DNA from: a virus
IMG/VR virus record: IMGVR_UViG_3300010391_000186
Location: 1 to 64,000 of that record
Reading direction: 5' to 3' (one strand)
DNA length: 64,000 nt
Under the pieces are notes generated by a model. That model ran no database searches, had not been told where the DNA came from, and was given only the letters and a program-made list of their open reading frames with translations. Below, in pieces: positions 1 through 7,948 of the stretch. Position 1 is the first letter of the stretch, and every line of letters starts with the position of its first letter. Position numbers and translations under genes: made by a program.

Positions 1-13
1 GGAAAGTCAAAAT

Positions 14-108
14 AGTTAATCAAAGTTAATCAATAGTTAATCAAAATATTCAGTCTTAACTGTTCAACTCGTAGCGAAAAAACGATGAAAGTTAAGATAG
101 TTAATCAA
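14..108. repeat. AGTTAATCAA direct repeats upstream of the first gene
   Basis: Four copies of AGTTAATCAA lie at 14-23, 24-33, 35-44 and 99-108. Between copies three and four are TCTTAAC (53-59) and its inverse GTTAAGA (91-97). The same repeat family recurs at 26998-27105, again just ahead of a TATA-rich promoter. Repeats spaced about 10-11 bases apart are typical of operator or iteron sites, and the bound protein is unknown. Confidence 0.75.
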
Positions 109-124
109 AACGCATAACTGTAAT

Positions 125-140
125 AGTATATAGTATATAA
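125..140 (+). promoter_or_regulatory. TATA-type promoter of the zinc-ribbon gene
   Basis: An AT-only TATA-like run (AGTATATAGTATATAA) lies 19-34 bases before the ATG at 159. The mRNA leader would be short and contains GAGGTG (146-151), a Shine-Dalgarno match. The AGTTAATCAA repeats sit directly upstream, so this promoter is probably regulated through them. Confidence 0.55.
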
Positions 141-158
141 TAACAGAGGTGTTAGAAT

Positions 159-470
159 ATGTCATATGAACTAAGAAAACAAGAAAACGAAAAGCATAAA
201 TGCCCAAAGTGTGGCGGGAAAACAGTAAAGTTTGGTTCTATGAGAGGAAAAAAGAGAAGACGCTGCAATGATTGTAGCAAGGTGTATTTCTCAGAAGCAG
301 TTCAAATCAGAGTTGGAATAGCAAGCGAACGCAGTGTTATCGTAGAAATCATAAAACCATATGATAACATAACATCAGCAGACATCCAAGAAAAGATTCC
401 AAATAAGCGCATTATAGGATGGTGTAAAGTAGAAAAATCATTATCAACACAAGTCTTAAACAAAAGCTAA
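159..470 (+). CDS. Small zinc-ribbon DNA-binding protein
   Basis: This is a 103-residue protein. Residues 15-43 form a zinc ribbon (CPKCGG and CNDC) separated by a basic stretch, like the N-terminal ribbon of IS1/InsA-type transposases and of archaeal transcription factors. The C-terminal half has no recognised motif. There is no transposase catalytic domain here, so it is more likely a regulator than part of an insertion sequence. It is the first gene after a repeat-rich promoter, so it may control its own synthesis. Its 3' end overlaps the promoter element of the next gene. Confidence 0.6.
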   Translation: MSYELRKQENEKHKCPKCGGKTVKFGSMRGKKRRRCNDCSKVYFSEAVQIRVGIASERSVIVEIIKPYDNITSADIQEKIPNKRIIGWCKVEKSLSTQVLNKS

Positions 471-479
471 GTATAAATA
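451..479 (+). promoter_or_regulatory. AGTCTTAAAC element plus TATA box (promoter 1 of the regulon)
   Basis: AAGTCTTAAACAAAA (451-465) is followed 11 bases later by TATAAATA (472-479). The next ATG (511) lies about 32 bases after the TATA box, preceded by GAGGACATA. The same element precedes a TATA box at six other loci in the window, so this is very probably a true promoter with a shared upstream control site. Confidence 0.75.
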
Positions 480-510
480 CATAACAAGTAATTAAAGTGA
501 TGAGGACATA

Positions 511-969
511 ATGGTGGACACATACAAATTAATTTTGGAAGACCCAACATATCCTTTATTTAAAGAATTAAAAGAGAGAAGCAGACTCACACCTATTGAA
601 AGAGCGGACAAATCATATGAACTTCTTTTAGCACTACATAAGACAAGCAGCACACAAAGACCACTTTTAAATGGAAACTCTAGAAATTTCATGGTTGAAA
701 ATCTTGGAATTTCTAAGAGTCTTTTATCACAGTATCTTTCAATACACAAAAATATTACTTCACCAAAAGTAAAGTCTGCTATGAAAAAAACAGCATTAGC
801 AGTTCGTTTCACTTATCTTGTATCTTTAGTTCGTGGAAAAAATGCATCTGAAACAGAAGTGTTGCAGCTTGCAAAAATCCATGAGTTCACTAAAAATAGA
901 AGGATAACAGAATATCATATACGTCATGGAGGTGAGAATGTAAAGTTTCTGTCAGAATCACCATATTAA
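511..969 (+). CDS. HTH DNA-binding protein, ParB/KorB-like
   Basis: This is a 152-residue protein. The segment around residues 50-75 (NFMVENLGISKSLLSQYLSI) reads as a helix-turn-helix of the kind found in ParB/KorB central domains, where the second helix follows G-I-S-x-S. The rest is mostly helical and charged. No nuclease-like ParB N-terminal box is visible, so it may be a repressor or partition adaptor rather than a full ParB. It is driven by its own element-plus-TATA promoter and uses a GAGGACATA leader. Confidence 0.5.
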   Translation: MVDTYKLILEDPTYPLFKELKERSRLTPIERADKSYELLLALHKTSSTQRPLLNGNSRNFMVENLGISKSLLSQYLSIHKNITSPKVKSAMKKTALAVRFTYLVSLVRGKNASETEVLQLAKIHEFTKNRRITEYHIRHGGENVKFLSESPY

Positions 970-1013
970 CCTCTTAACAAGGACTGGATATACCTTATTC
1001 AGTTCTTCAAAAT

Positions 1014-1156
1014 GGGTGCAGTTGTTCTTATCAACGGCTTTGGAATCCGAAAGGATAAGGGAATGTTGTTGATAAAGGCGGAACATTGCTGTGAGGAAAG
1101 TTGGGTTAGATTCCCAACCTGCGAGCAGCGCATCGGGTTCAATTCCCGCTGCATCT
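1014..1156 (+). ncRNA. tRNA-like structured RNA or leader, with T-arm and anticodon-like arm
   Basis: GGGTGCAG (1014-1021) pairs with CTGCATCT (1149-1156), allowing two G-U pairs, and closes about 143 bases. Inside are a long hairpin (TTATCAAC near 1029 with GTTGATAA near 1069, extended by TGTTC/GAACA), a 6-bp hairpin GTTGGG/CCCAAC with the 7-base loop TTAGATT (1100-1118), and a T-arm-like hairpin CGGG-TTCAATT-CCCG (1134-1148) that matches the tRNA T-loop and box B consensus. A normal D-arm is missing and the spacing is too long for an ordinary tRNA. It is either an odd intron-bearing or degenerate tRNA, or a tRNA-mimicking 5' leader for the gene at 1197. Confidence 0.45.
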
Positions 1157-1196
1157 AAATAATCCGTAAACAAAATAAAAGGAGAAAAGAAAACAG

Positions 1197-2231
1197 ATGT
1201 CGTTACCCGATAAACAAATGGGATTCCTGAATCAGATGTCATCTATTCATGGGATACCAATAAACGAACTTGTAGCGTTCTATGAAAAAAGCTTGAATGA
1301 TCCACAACATATCGCTATGTGGTCAAACATAGAAGAAAGACTTGCATATGTTGATATGCTTGTTGGCGGATATGTCCAGGAATTCAATTCCGCAGTAATG
1401 GAAGAACTTGATCTATTCGTTGCATATTCCACAAATCCACGAGAGTCAAAAAACAGTGGACAACTTGTGAATCAGATTGTTGGAATCACGAAAAGACCCA
1501 CAGATGCAAGACCAAAATGGCTCAAGATAATGAACTTGGAAGAGACAGGAGTCATACAGCGTCTTAACAGTCTTTCAACAGGAACAATAAAAGTAAATAT
1601 ACAGAAGGAAACAGAAACAAGCATTGAAGCGTTCTCACGATCGCAAACAGTATTTACCGCAAAGACCCTGGAATGGCTCAAGGATGATGCTGGAAACGTT
1701 TGCAACACTGAAGCCCTGAAATGGAACTGGTTAAAGAGCAAGATCAAGAATGTTGAAATTGCAGAAGCAGGAAAGTTCATGTCTGCAAAAGATGAAAAAG
1801 GATATGCAATATTCAATGATCTACGCATCATAACCGGGCTTGTATCAACAAGGCGTATCACAAAGAAGATCGACGATGATACAAAGAAAGAAAGATTGAC
1901 AGGAATAATCAATCTCACAGACAAGAGCATCCTGAACAATCATGACTTTTTCTTGAACAAAGAGATCGTTGATCCAAAAGATGCAACAAAGAAGAAAACG
2001 CAGTATGGCGGCTTCGGCATATTTGTTGAGCCAGATGATATCAAGGATATCGGAAAGGACAGCGTTGTTTCAGTTCTTGGACACATATCTGGTCCCCAGA
2101 ACATGAACGCACAATATATCCACCCAATACTGATAAAAGCTCCATTAAAACCGAAAGACAGAATTCAGCCAGCAGGATCGACAGGAACATCTGGAATACC
2201 AGTGGGAGCAGTGAGCCCAGTTTCACTATAA
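1197..2231 (+). CDS. Candidate single-stranded DNA-binding protein
   Basis: This 344-residue protein has no family I can name with certainty. Its C-terminal part (about residues 205-320) has alternating hydrophobic strands consistent with an OB-fold. The tail is Pro/Gly/Ser-rich, as in many SSB and RPA proteins. It is followed by a Sak4-like ATPase, and SSB next to an annealase or recombinase is a common virus arrangement. The codon use looks more G/C-ended than its neighbours, as expected of an abundant protein. An AAAGGAG site sits 11 bases before the ATG. The function is inferred mainly from position. Confidence 0.4.
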   Translation: MSLPDKQMGFLNQMSSIHGIPINELVAFYEKSLNDPQHIAMWSNIEERLAYVDMLVGGYVQEFNSAVMEELDLFVAYSTNPRESKNSGQLVNQIVGITKRPTDARPKWLKIMNLEETGVIQRLNSLSTGTIKVNIQKETETSIEAFSRSQTVFTAKTLEWLKDDAGNVCNTEALKWNWLKSKIKNVEIAEAGKFMSAKDEKGYAIFNDLRIITGLVSTRRITKKIDDDTKKERLTGIINLTDKSILNNHDFFLNKEIVDPKDATKKKTQYGGFGIFVEPDDIKDIGKDSVVSVLGHISGPQNMNAQYIHPILIKAPLKPKDRIQPAGSTGTSGIPVGAVSPVSL

Positions 2232-2240
2232 GGAGAATAA

Positions 2241-2561
2241 ATGGAACAAAAATCGGGGAGTGAGTTTTCATTCCCCGTCGCAAAAACACCGCGGCTTGAA
2301 ACAAGACTGCTAGAACTGCCAAAAGAAATAAAGGATATGGAGATAAAACTTTACAAAACAAAAGCAGGACAAATCAAAGACAACATAAAAATCGAAGAAA
2401 TCAAAAAAGAAACACCAAATGATTTTCGTTCAAGTCCTAGATATCAAATCTTGAAGGAAAAGCAAGAGAACGTAGAAGAAATTCTTAAACTTGGTGCGAT
2501 AGAGCTTCGATTTCTGAACAATTACTTTACAGCTTGCAAAGCTGTTTCAAGGATGATATAA
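2241..2561 (+). CDS. Hypothetical coiled-coil protein
   Basis: This 106-residue, charged, largely helical protein is rich in Lys and Glu. The segment from about residue 30 to 95 looks like a coiled coil. It sits between the SSB candidate and the Sak4-like ATPase, and its stop overlaps the next ATG by one base. A role as a small recombination or replication accessory is possible but not shown by sequence. Confidence 0.6.
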   Translation: MEQKSGSEFSFPVAKTPRLETRLLELPKEIKDMEIKLYKTKAGQIKDNIKIEEIKKETPNDFRSSPRYQILKEKQENVEEILKLGAIELRFLNNYFTACKAVSRMI

Positions 2562-3574
2562 TGAGCGGAATATTACCAGTTGATGGTTCGGGAGGAGTTA
2601 ATCTTGATGATTTCAGCAACGTTAAATTCGATTTCACTCCAGATACATCACAAGGAAAAATCGTAATAACAGCGCACGGTCCCAAGAATGCAGGAAAATC
2701 AACCGCAGTATTCTTAATAACTACAGGAAGAATCGGTGGCTTTCATTCTGGAAAAACACTTGCAATATCCTTTGATGATAAGACAAAAACAACATATGAT
2801 CAATTCTTCAAAGGAGAAGACATTGTTATTCAAGACGGAACAAAGTGTTATTCTGAAGATCCATTAACAAAAACAAAATCTGGATACATGTCTTATCTAT
2901 ATCTTCAGAAATTACTTGAACACGAAGCACCTAAAAAATATGACTGGGTATTCTTTGATGGATTAACTGTTCTATCAGAGATGCTTGAAATGTCCATGCG
3001 ATATATTAATGGACTAAAACCTACTCAAGGATTCGCAAATCGTAACATCTGGAAAGATAGAGGTTCAATGCTTCGAACACTGCATAACCTAGCAGTAAAG
3101 ATGGCAAATATTGGAGTCATCTACAGCACTTATTCTGAAAAGGATGAAATATTAAAAGACGGAGAAACAGTTAGTAAAGAAGATATTCCAAAGTATATTG
3201 ATGTTGTTATGATCAAGACAGATGTTGTCATAAAAGCAACAAAAGCAAAAGGCAAATCTGGAAATCTATTCTTCCTCACAGTTGAAGGAACAAAATTCAA
3301 GCAATATTATGACAATGGAAAACTTCTTCCAATAACAGACAGGACTTTAAAAGAAGGAACTGTTTTCGATGTAACAGGAATGTCTGACCAAAAGAAACCG
3401 GATACTGCTATTGTTGCAGACACAAAAGTGACCATACAAGCAGCAGCGCAAGCAATAAAAACCGAACCAACGCAAGTCTTACAAGCAGTACCAGCAGCAG
3501 AAAAAAAGATCGAAGCAAAACCAGCAGAAACAATAATTGTAAACAAGAAACAAAATATAGTAAACTTACTATGA
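2561..3574 (+). CDS. RecA-fold ATPase, Sak4-like / AAA_24
   Basis: This is a 337-residue protein. The P-loop GPKNAGKST (about residues 40-48) and a Walker B-like strand ending in VFFDG (about residues 125-130) mark a RecA-fold ATPase. The layout resembles phage Sak4 / AAA_24 nucleotide-binding proteins, which assist strand annealing together with SSB. The last 70 residues are Ala/Lys/Pro-rich and low complexity, probably a flexible tail. I chose the ATG at 2561 because it abuts the upstream stop and follows AAGGATGA. A DnaB- or RadB-like role cannot be excluded. Confidence 0.65.
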   Translation: MSGILPVDGSGGVNLDDFSNVKFDFTPDTSQGKIVITAHGPKNAGKSTAVFLITTGRIGGFHSGKTLAISFDDKTKTTYDQFFKGEDIVIQDGTKCYSEDPLTKTKSGYMSYLYLQKLLEHEAPKKYDWVFFDGLTVLSEMLEMSMRYINGLKPTQGFANRNIWKDRGSMLRTLHNLAVKMANIGVIYSTYSEKDEILKDGETVSKEDIPKYIDVVMIKTDVVIKATKAKGKSGNLFFLTVEGTKFKQYYDNGKLLPITDRTLKEGTVFDVTGMSDQKKPDTAIVADTKVTIQAAAQAIKTEPTQVLQAVPAAEKKIEAKPAETIIVNKKQNIVNLL

Positions 3575-3729
3575 AAGAAAAGAGAACATGCAGTAAATCT
3601 GTAGAATGTAAAATAGTCAAGTGCATTCATCACGGAGAACATACTGAAACAGAATTCTGTGATGAAATATGTGAAACATTCACAAAAGCAGTCTGCATCA
3701 AAATGAACAAAACATTAATTGAAGGATAG
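3571..3729 (+). CDS. Small Cys-rich protein
   Basis: This 52-residue protein has seven cysteines in CxxxxxC-type spacings, plus a His-His pair. It probably binds a metal. It overlaps the preceding ATPase gene by four bases (ATGA) and leads directly into the primase gene, so it is translated within the replication operon. Function unknown. Confidence 0.6.
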   Translation: MKEKRTCSKSVECKIVKCIHHGEHTETEFCDEICETFTKAVCIKMNKTLIEG

Positions 3730-3735
3730 GATAAA

Positions 3736-4689
3736 ATGGACGCAAGACACATATTATATCAGAATTTTGACAGAAAGGTTGGAGATCCAAGACAGTATAT
3801 AATTCATAATACTGCTGAAATGAATCATTTCATAGAAATCAACTCTGGTCAAAATGATGAATGCTATGCGTCTTCGTGTCTATATATCAACGGAAAACCT
3901 ATATTCGATGATCTATTTTTAGAGGAGGACAACAAAAATATTAAAGCAATAGCAACAATCGGACAGTATTATTCCGACAACGATATACCGTGGATACCTG
4001 TTTATTCTGCAAGCAGAAGTTTTCATATACATGCACCTTTTCAAGCAGAAAATGTTTCACACGAAACAGTTAAAAAGTTCGCAGCAACAGTATTGAAAGA
4101 AACGCACAACGAAGCAACTATGGATGAACACGTTACTGGGGATCTTCAACGCTTACACAGAATACCAAATACACAGCGCATTAATGGACGATGGTGCATA
4201 CCACTTTCACACGAAGACGTTCTTAATCAGCTTCCATTATCACATTTTGTAGAACTTTCAAAATCACCGCAATTTGTAGATTATAATATCACATACAGAC
4301 CAAGAATTACAGAGTTCGTAAAAGATTGCAGTCCTGACAATACATCACAGATCCTTCATAAATATCTGCCCTGTCAAAATCCCACAAAATTTTTACTGAA
4401 GGATTTCATTAGGGGTTGCATCTATGAAAAACTTTGCAGTCCTAATCCGTCTAATATGATAAGAAACGCTGCAACAAGAGACGCTCTCCTTTTAGGATTA
4501 ACACCGCTGCAACTACTTGAAGGATATAGTGAACTTAATTGGGTAGACTTTGACCCATCTTACAGTAAAGAGCGCATAGACTATATTAAAGACAGAATTT
4601 CTCAAGGATATGTAAGACACTTTGGAAAAGAAAGACTAGGATGCACAAAAAATAATAATTGCTTGAAGTGCTTGCTTGGAGCAGCATAA
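3736..4689 (+). CDS. Archaeo-eukaryotic primase (PriS-like)
   Basis: This 317-residue protein would make primers for replication. Three AEP superfamily signatures can be seen: an acidic pair in a hydrophobic strand (IFDDLF, about residues 57-61), the SxH-type motif SASRSFHIHA (91-100), and D136 followed by LxRLHRIPNT (139-146). The last motif resembles the aspartate and R-x-P-x-(T/S) segment of primases and primase-polymerases. The C-terminus has a Cys pattern (CTKNNNCLKC) that could hold a metal. It is shorter than cellular PriS and has no visible PriL domain. An HNH gene follows without a gap. Confidence 0.7.
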   Translation: MDARHILYQNFDRKVGDPRQYIIHNTAEMNHFIEINSGQNDECYASSCLYINGKPIFDDLFLEEDNKNIKAIATIGQYYSDNDIPWIPVYSASRSFHIHAPFQAENVSHETVKKFAATVLKETHNEATMDEHVTGDLQRLHRIPNTQRINGRWCIPLSHEDVLNQLPLSHFVELSKSPQFVDYNITYRPRITEFVKDCSPDNTSQILHKYLPCQNPTKFLLKDFIRGCIYEKLCSPNPSNMIRNAATRDALLLGLTPLQLLEGYSELNWVDFDPSYSKERIDYIKDRISQGYVRHFGKERLGCTKNNNCLKCLLGAA

Positions 4690-4926
4690 ATGGCGATTAC
4701 ACTGGAACATTATCAGTCTGTAAGACAACATTTTATTACTCTTCTAGGCGGAAAATGTGCTGTGTGTGGAACTGTTGAAAGTCTTGAGCTTGATCATATA
4801 GTTTCAAATGGTTGGTATGTTGGAAGGGGTCGTGGTCGAGATATTCGTATGTGGGAATGGTTTGAATCACAAGCTGAAGGAAATCTTCAAATTCTTTGCA
4901 GTAAACACAATCAAGAAAAACGTTAA
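4690..4926 (+). CDS. HNH endonuclease
   Basis: This is a 78-residue minimal HNH nuclease. It shows CAVCG, then LELDHI with the first His, then NLQILCSKHNQEK carrying the second zinc ligand pair and the final His. The length is typical for phage-type HNH proteins that nick DNA during packaging, recombination or homing. It begins one base after the primase stop, within the same operon. Whether it is a free homing enzyme or serves the virus cannot be told from sequence. Confidence 0.85.
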   Translation: MAITLEHYQSVRQHFITLLGGKCAVCGTVESLELDHIVSNGWYVGRGRGRDIRMWEWFESQAEGNLQILCSKHNQEKR

Positions 4927-4941
4927 TAGAGGACATATCAT

Positions 4942-5649
4942 ATGGAAATTACTATGGATTATCGAGAATTTATGGACAATCCACTTATAGTGAACTTGCT
5001 TAAAGACAGCGGAAAAAATACAATAATTTCAAAACCACTAGCAGTTGCAGATTATTTCTTCCCACCAGTTCTAGCTGAACACAAAACACTTATCAATTAT
5101 ATGGATGACGTAACAAACGGTCATATTTTTCAGCAAGCTCAGGACATGCTTTACAGCAAAGAAGAGCATCCTGAAATGGAGCTTTACATTCTAATATCTG
5201 GGAACATTACAGACATCTTTAAGCAAGTTCGACCACTAAAGATAAATGGACAGCAAATCTATGAAAACGGAAGACCTAAATGGGTTCCTGTTCACGCAAA
5301 TGCAAAAGGACTCATAGCAGCATTTTCATCGCTCAACAGACAAGGAATAAAAACTTCTTTTGTTGGGGATCAAGGATTTATGGTTCAAGCACTGCTATAT
5401 CTCTTCGAAAAATACAACGATGGAAAAGTACGCACATATAATCCAATTCGTGCCCCAATAACTAATGAAGACGCAGTGCTTACGAACTACATGAGCATAA
5501 CAGGTGTCGGTGAAGAGAACGCTAAAAAGCTCAGAGAAAGATTCCCTCTACCAAGACAGCTTTACAACGCAGGACTTATTGATTTTGAAGCTATCATGGG
5601 ATTCCAGCACGGAAGAAGACTATACAATTTCATTAACGGAATAAAGTGA
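4942..5649 (+). CDS. XPF/ERCC4-type structure-specific nuclease with HhH domain
   Basis: This is a 235-residue protein. The N-terminal domain (about 1-160) fits the ERCC4 nuclease fold, with D-Y-F-F-P-P and A-E-H-K-T-L segments where XPF proteins have their acidic and ERK-type active-site residues, followed by the regulatory helices. Residues about 180-235 hold a helix-hairpin-helix (SITGVGEENAKKLRERFP). The size equals archaeal short XPF/Hef nuclease halves. It likely cuts branched DNA during replication or recombination. The start codon follows a GAGGACATATCAT leader. Confidence 0.7.
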   Translation: MEITMDYREFMDNPLIVNLLKDSGKNTIISKPLAVADYFFPPVLAEHKTLINYMDDVTNGHIFQQAQDMLYSKEEHPEMELYILISGNITDIFKQVRPLKINGQQIYENGRPKWVPVHANAKGLIAAFSSLNRQGIKTSFVGDQGFMVQALLYLFEKYNDGKVRTYNPIRAPITNEDAVLTNYMSITGVGEENAKKLRERFPLPRQLYNAGLIDFEAIMGFQHGRRLYNFINGIK

Positions 5650-5653
5650 AACT

Positions 5654-5794
5654 ATGACAACATATTACCTAAAAACAAAAGATGTATCAGCAAACAATCA
5701 TAATCTAAACGACTTAGAAGAAATTAGGGCGTACATCAAGAAAAATTATAAATCACTTGATGTTTCAATAGTAAAAAGACAATATATTTCATAA
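5654..5794 (+). CDS. Hypothetical small protein
   Basis: This 46-residue protein is polar and basic, with a helical centre (LNDLEEIRAYIKKNY). It lies four bases after the XPF-like gene and ends where the next regulon promoter begins. No domain is recognised. Confidence 0.5.
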   Translation: MTTYYLKTKDVSANNHNLNDLEEIRAYIKKNYKSLDVSIVKRQYIS

Positions 5795-5823
5795 AAGTCT
5801 TAAACTTTAAATAACTATAAAAA
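5795..5823 (+). promoter_or_regulatory. AGTCTTAAAC element plus TATA box (promoter 2)
   Basis: AAGTCTTAAAC (5795-5805) is followed after about 11 bases by TATAAAAATA (5816-5825). The next gene starts at 5858 with a GAGGACACAGCT leader. The spacing equals that at the other promoters of this set. Confidence 0.75.
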
Positions 5824-5857
5824 TAAAAAGCAATATTAAGAGTATGAGGACACAGCT

Positions 5858-6163
5858 ATGGAAAAAAATAACTACAAAGTAAACATAAAAATAGATAGGA
5901 CGCTATTTATTGAAGGAGTAAATAATTCAGAAGAAGCGATTGAAAATGCAACGCTATATCTTGATAATCTTCTTCTTGCAGGAGTCAAACCTTATGCAAG
6001 AGCAATCGCAGTAAAAACAAGCACAACAGAACAATCAGAAGAAATACATGTTGAACAACTTGAAGAAGTAAAGAAACTATCTCTGCAGATTTCAAACATT
6101 TTCAACAAAGCAGAATTAAAACTGCTTGCAGAAGACATAAAATTCTATATTGGAAGCGATTAG
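5858..6163 (+). CDS. Hypothetical protein
   Basis: This 101-residue protein has an acidic middle (SEEIHVEQLEEVKK) and helical character. It is the first gene of an operon that leads through 6164 into the RFC small subunit, and its stop directly abuts the next ATG. No family is recognised. Confidence 0.6.
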   Translation: MEKNNYKVNIKIDRTLFIEGVNNSEEAIENATLYLDNLLLAGVKPYARAIAVKTSTTEQSEEIHVEQLEEVKKLSLQISNIFNKAELKLLAEDIKFYIGSD

Positions 6164-6502
6164 ATGACGAATAAAGTTGTAAAAACAGCAGAAGTAGAAG
6201 TTATTCCTCTTCGTGAACTTCGTTTTGGAGATTTTATTCTATGGGGAAGATATAAAGTTCTTATTGTCAGTATTGATTATCAAAACAAAATCGTTACAGC
6301 AGCGCATCCAGTAGATACACTTAAACAAGTTTCTTCATATTATAGAATCATAAACTGCATTGAAGAAAGACCAAATACAACATGTCCCGGGTGCGGAAAA
6401 ATCATAGAAAGCCTTACTGATTCTGAATTTGATGAATTCTGTGCTCCAAGATGCAAAGATCTATACGAAGAAGGTATTTCAAAAGGAGAAATTTATGGTT
6501 GA
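6164..6502 (+). CDS. Hypothetical protein with C-terminal zinc finger
   Basis: This is a 112-residue protein. The first 75 residues are beta-rich, and FGDFILWGRYKVLIVSIDY suggests a small barrel. The end has a four-Cys zinc finger (CPGCGK ... CAPRC), reminiscent of treble-clef tails. It overlaps the RFC small-subunit gene by eight bases, so the two are probably translationally coupled. Confidence 0.6.
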   Translation: MTNKVVKTAEVEVIPLRELRFGDFILWGRYKVLIVSIDYQNKIVTAAHPVDTLKQVSSYYRIINCIEERPNTTCPGCGKIIESLTDSEFDEFCAPRCKDLYEEGISKGEIYG

Positions 6503-7532
6503 AGAATCAAAATCAGTTCAATGGTGTGATAAATACGAACCACATACGCTTGATGAATATATTGGTCATGAAGAGCTTGTTGCAGCATTTAAAGCATATG
6601 TAGCAATACATCATATTCCAAATATGACTCTTGGAGGAGTGCCCGGCACAGGAAAAACAGCATTGGTCAAATGCTTCGCCCACGATCTTGGATACTTAGG
6701 ATGGGATTTAGAAAATCCTGGAAAGTGGTATCCAATGCAAGCAGGACAGTTTCAATTTCTTGATGCATCAAACGAACGTGGAATAGACATGGTACGTACC
6801 ACACTCAAAGGACTTTCAGAAGATCCAACACTTGGCGGAGAAGTGCGTCTAATATGCTTGGATGAAGGAGATAATGTTACAGGAGACGCTCAAGCTGCAA
6901 TGCGTGGAGTCATACAAAACAGTTCAAGCAATTCTCGTTTCATTCTCACAGGAAACTATCCAGAAGAATTTATTGCTGCAATCAATAGCAGATGTCCACT
7001 CAAAACAGTTCCACCACTTACAAGAAACGACCTAGCTACAATGATAAAGCGCATACAAATATCTGAGAAGTTTACTATAACAGACGAAGCTACCGAGTTT
7101 CTAATCACTGTTGCAAATGGTGATATGCGCTTAATGATAAATAAATTGCAGGACGCAGCAATAACATCAGCTATGAACATAACAAAAAAAGATATAGGTT
7201 CAACTGTTGCAGACATTGAAATAGCAAAGAAAATCATAGAAGCAGCACTTACAGACTTCAATAAAGCAAGAGAAATCCTCATAACAATTTATCAAAGCAC
7301 AAAGAATCCAGGAGATATTCTCTCGAAGCTATACGATGCCACGTATCTTGTTCCTTTTGTTCAGGATGCACAGCGCAACGAAATCCTTCAGCTCAAGCTT
7401 CGAACAAGAATGTCAGATGTTGATTATTACTTGTCTCAGAAAGGAATAAATCACATAGTCCAGCTTGACGCTCTTCTAAGCTATATCAGGCTTCTTCCTT
7501 ATATTTCAGTAAAGTGTCCAAAGGTGAGTTAA
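6495..7532 (+). CDS. rfcS: Clamp loader small subunit (RFC-S)
   Basis: This 345-residue AAA+ protein loads the sliding clamp on primed DNA. It opens with the RFC box II-like WCDKYEPHTLDEYIGHE. It then has the P-loop GVPGTGKT (about 48-55), Walker B CLDEGD in place of DEAD, sensor 1 (ILTGNYPEEF) and the arginine-finger-like NSRCPLK. The C-terminal third forms the RFC collar. An earlier in-frame ATG exists, but the ATG at 6495 has AAAGGAG eight bases upstream and aligns with the family start. The large subunit is encoded at 22997 and a clamp-like protein at 13284. Confidence 0.9.
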   Translation: MVEESKSVQWCDKYEPHTLDEYIGHEELVAAFKAYVAIHHIPNMTLGGVPGTGKTALVKCFAHDLGYLGWDLENPGKWYPMQAGQFQFLDASNERGIDMVRTTLKGLSEDPTLGGEVRLICLDEGDNVTGDAQAAMRGVIQNSSSNSRFILTGNYPEEFIAAINSRCPLKTVPPLTRNDLATMIKRIQISEKFTITDEATEFLITVANGDMRLMINKLQDAAITSAMNITKKDIGSTVADIEIAKKIIEAALTDFNKAREILITIYQSTKNPGDILSKLYDATYLVPFVQDAQRNEILQLKLRTRMSDVDYYLSQKGINHIVQLDALLSYIRLLPYISVKCPKVS

Positions 7533-7533
7533 T

Positions 7534-7947
7534 ATGGAAAGTATGGATGGAATAAATGAACTAAATAATGAAATTGCAATGCAAAGACAGCACGAAAACA
7601 GATGTTCAACTTGCAACGGAACAGGTCGTGTCATAATAAAGTTTCCAGTTCCTTTTTCAAATGGAGAACAGCTTGAAGAAAGCGAAGAACAGTGTCCTGT
7701 TTGTAATGGAAAATCAAAAAAAGAAAAAGTATATACACTTCGCTTCCCGCCCGGAGAAGATGTGCCACAGCACACAGATAAAGAAGTCCTGAAAAAGATT
7801 CTATATAAAAGAGATTATGATGGATGCACAAATCAAGAAATTTCTGATGAACTTAAAAAGATAAGACTAGGATTAAGTTCAGCATTCTTCCCAGAAGAAA
7901 AAGAAATCATAATACAAGCTGAAAAACGTCTTACAAGGAGAGATTAA
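7534..7947 (+). CDS. DnaJ-type zinc-finger protein
   Basis: This is a 137-residue protein. Residues about 17-60 contain CSTCNGTG and CPVCNGKS, the CxxCxGxG repeat of DnaJ cysteine-rich domains. There is no J domain. The C-terminal half is helical and charged and may be a small HTH (NQEISDELKKIRLGLSS). It sits between the clamp loader and dCTP deaminase genes with one- or two-base gaps. Its role may be protein or nucleic acid binding. Confidence 0.6.
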   Translation: MESMDGINELNNEIAMQRQHENRCSTCNGTGRVIIKFPVPFSNGEQLEESEEQCPVCNGKSKKEKVYTLRFPPGEDVPQHTDKEVLKKILYKRDYDGCTNQEISDELKKIRLGLSSAFFPEEKEIIIQAEKRLTRRD

Positions 7948-7948
7948 A

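Noticed and set aside
159-470. Insertion sequence (IS1-type) transposase
   Set aside because: Only the zinc ribbon resembles it. There is no catalytic domain, no terminal inverted repeats and no target duplication.
1014-1156. A normal tRNA gene
   Set aside because: A T-arm and an anticodon-like arm are present but the spacing to the acceptor strand is far too long and the D-arm is missing. I list it as a tRNA-like RNA instead.
1472-1939. Long open frame on the minus strand within the SSB candidate
   Set aside because: It has no ribosome site or promoter. It mirrors a real plus-strand gene, as do other antisense frames in the window.
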